NCBI GenBank assembly: GCA_012861695.1
Contig: JAAOOA010000016.1
Span: forward strand, 28,041,972-28,105,971
Reading direction: 5' to 3'
Length of the DNA: 64,000 bases
Source: Trematomus loennbergii
Taxonomy: Eukaryota; Chordata; Actinopteri; Perciformes; Nototheniidae
Part shown: positions 63,981 to 64,000 of the stretch, piece by piece
Position numbering within the stretch: position 1 is the stretch's first letter
Layout of the letters: each line of letters begins with the position of its first letter
Made by a program: the position numbers and the translations under genes
The notes under the pieces: generated by a model
What the model was told of the DNA's origin: nothing
The model's input: the letters and a program-made list of their open reading frames with translations, nothing else
The model's database searches: none

Positions 63981-64000
63981 GGCGGCTGTCAGCTCTTACC

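Overview
The window is vertebrate nuclear DNA, almost certainly from a ray-finned (teleost) fish. The evidence is split coding exons with GT-AG borders, long (CA)n tracts, L2-like LINE tails, a tRNA-derived SINE and many short hAT and TTAA-target transposons of types common in teleosts. The species cannot be fixed from the sequence. There are two recognisable host genes, both on the minus strand, plus at least two degraded copies of an immunoglobulin-superfamily receptor gene.

Left third (1-23.5 kb): slc22a15, an orphan member of the SLC22 organic-ion transporter family. Twelve coding exons run from 23,547 down to 7,371 and join in one frame for 480 residues. The C-terminal exon is not found and probably lies left of the window. 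The twelfth exon is present twice (7,371-7,529 and 427-585) because about 1 kb is repeated with a spacing of 6,987 bp. Between the two copies lie pieces of CD2/SLAM-like Ig genes, one nearly full length (3,285-4,364). All are on the minus strand and show no introns. A second intronless Ig copy lies at 27,260-28,413, upstream of slc22a15.

Middle (23.7-33.2 kb): apart from the second Ig copy this is mostly repeats. It holds LINE fragments with reverse-transcriptase motifs on both strands, a hAT element with an exact 8-bp target duplication, microsatellites and minisatellites.

Right half (33.2-62.7 kb): kif11 (kinesin-5/Eg5), complete in 26 coding exons that predict 1,058 residues once two one-base deletions (exons 7 and 16) are allowed for. 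Its introns have collected many transposons: a 3.06-kb TTAA-flanked element with a broken transposase, nested hAT elements with 8-bp duplications, a foldback element with 171-bp arms, three copies of a family with 5-bp duplications, and a 50-unit, 20-bp minisatellite. The probable kif11 promoter (about 62.5-62.8 kb) carries an E2F-like site and two CCAAT boxes, as expected for a mitotic gene. The last 1.2 kb is AT-rich and repetitive.

The two host genes are functionally unrelated neighbours. The unusual parts of the window are the duplicated slc22a15 exon with Ig receptor sequence between the copies, the intronless Ig copies themselves, CA repeats lying against slc22a15 splice sites, and the depth of transposon nesting. 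Many one-base deletions in otherwise conserved exons suggest that part of the apparent gene damage may be assembly error.
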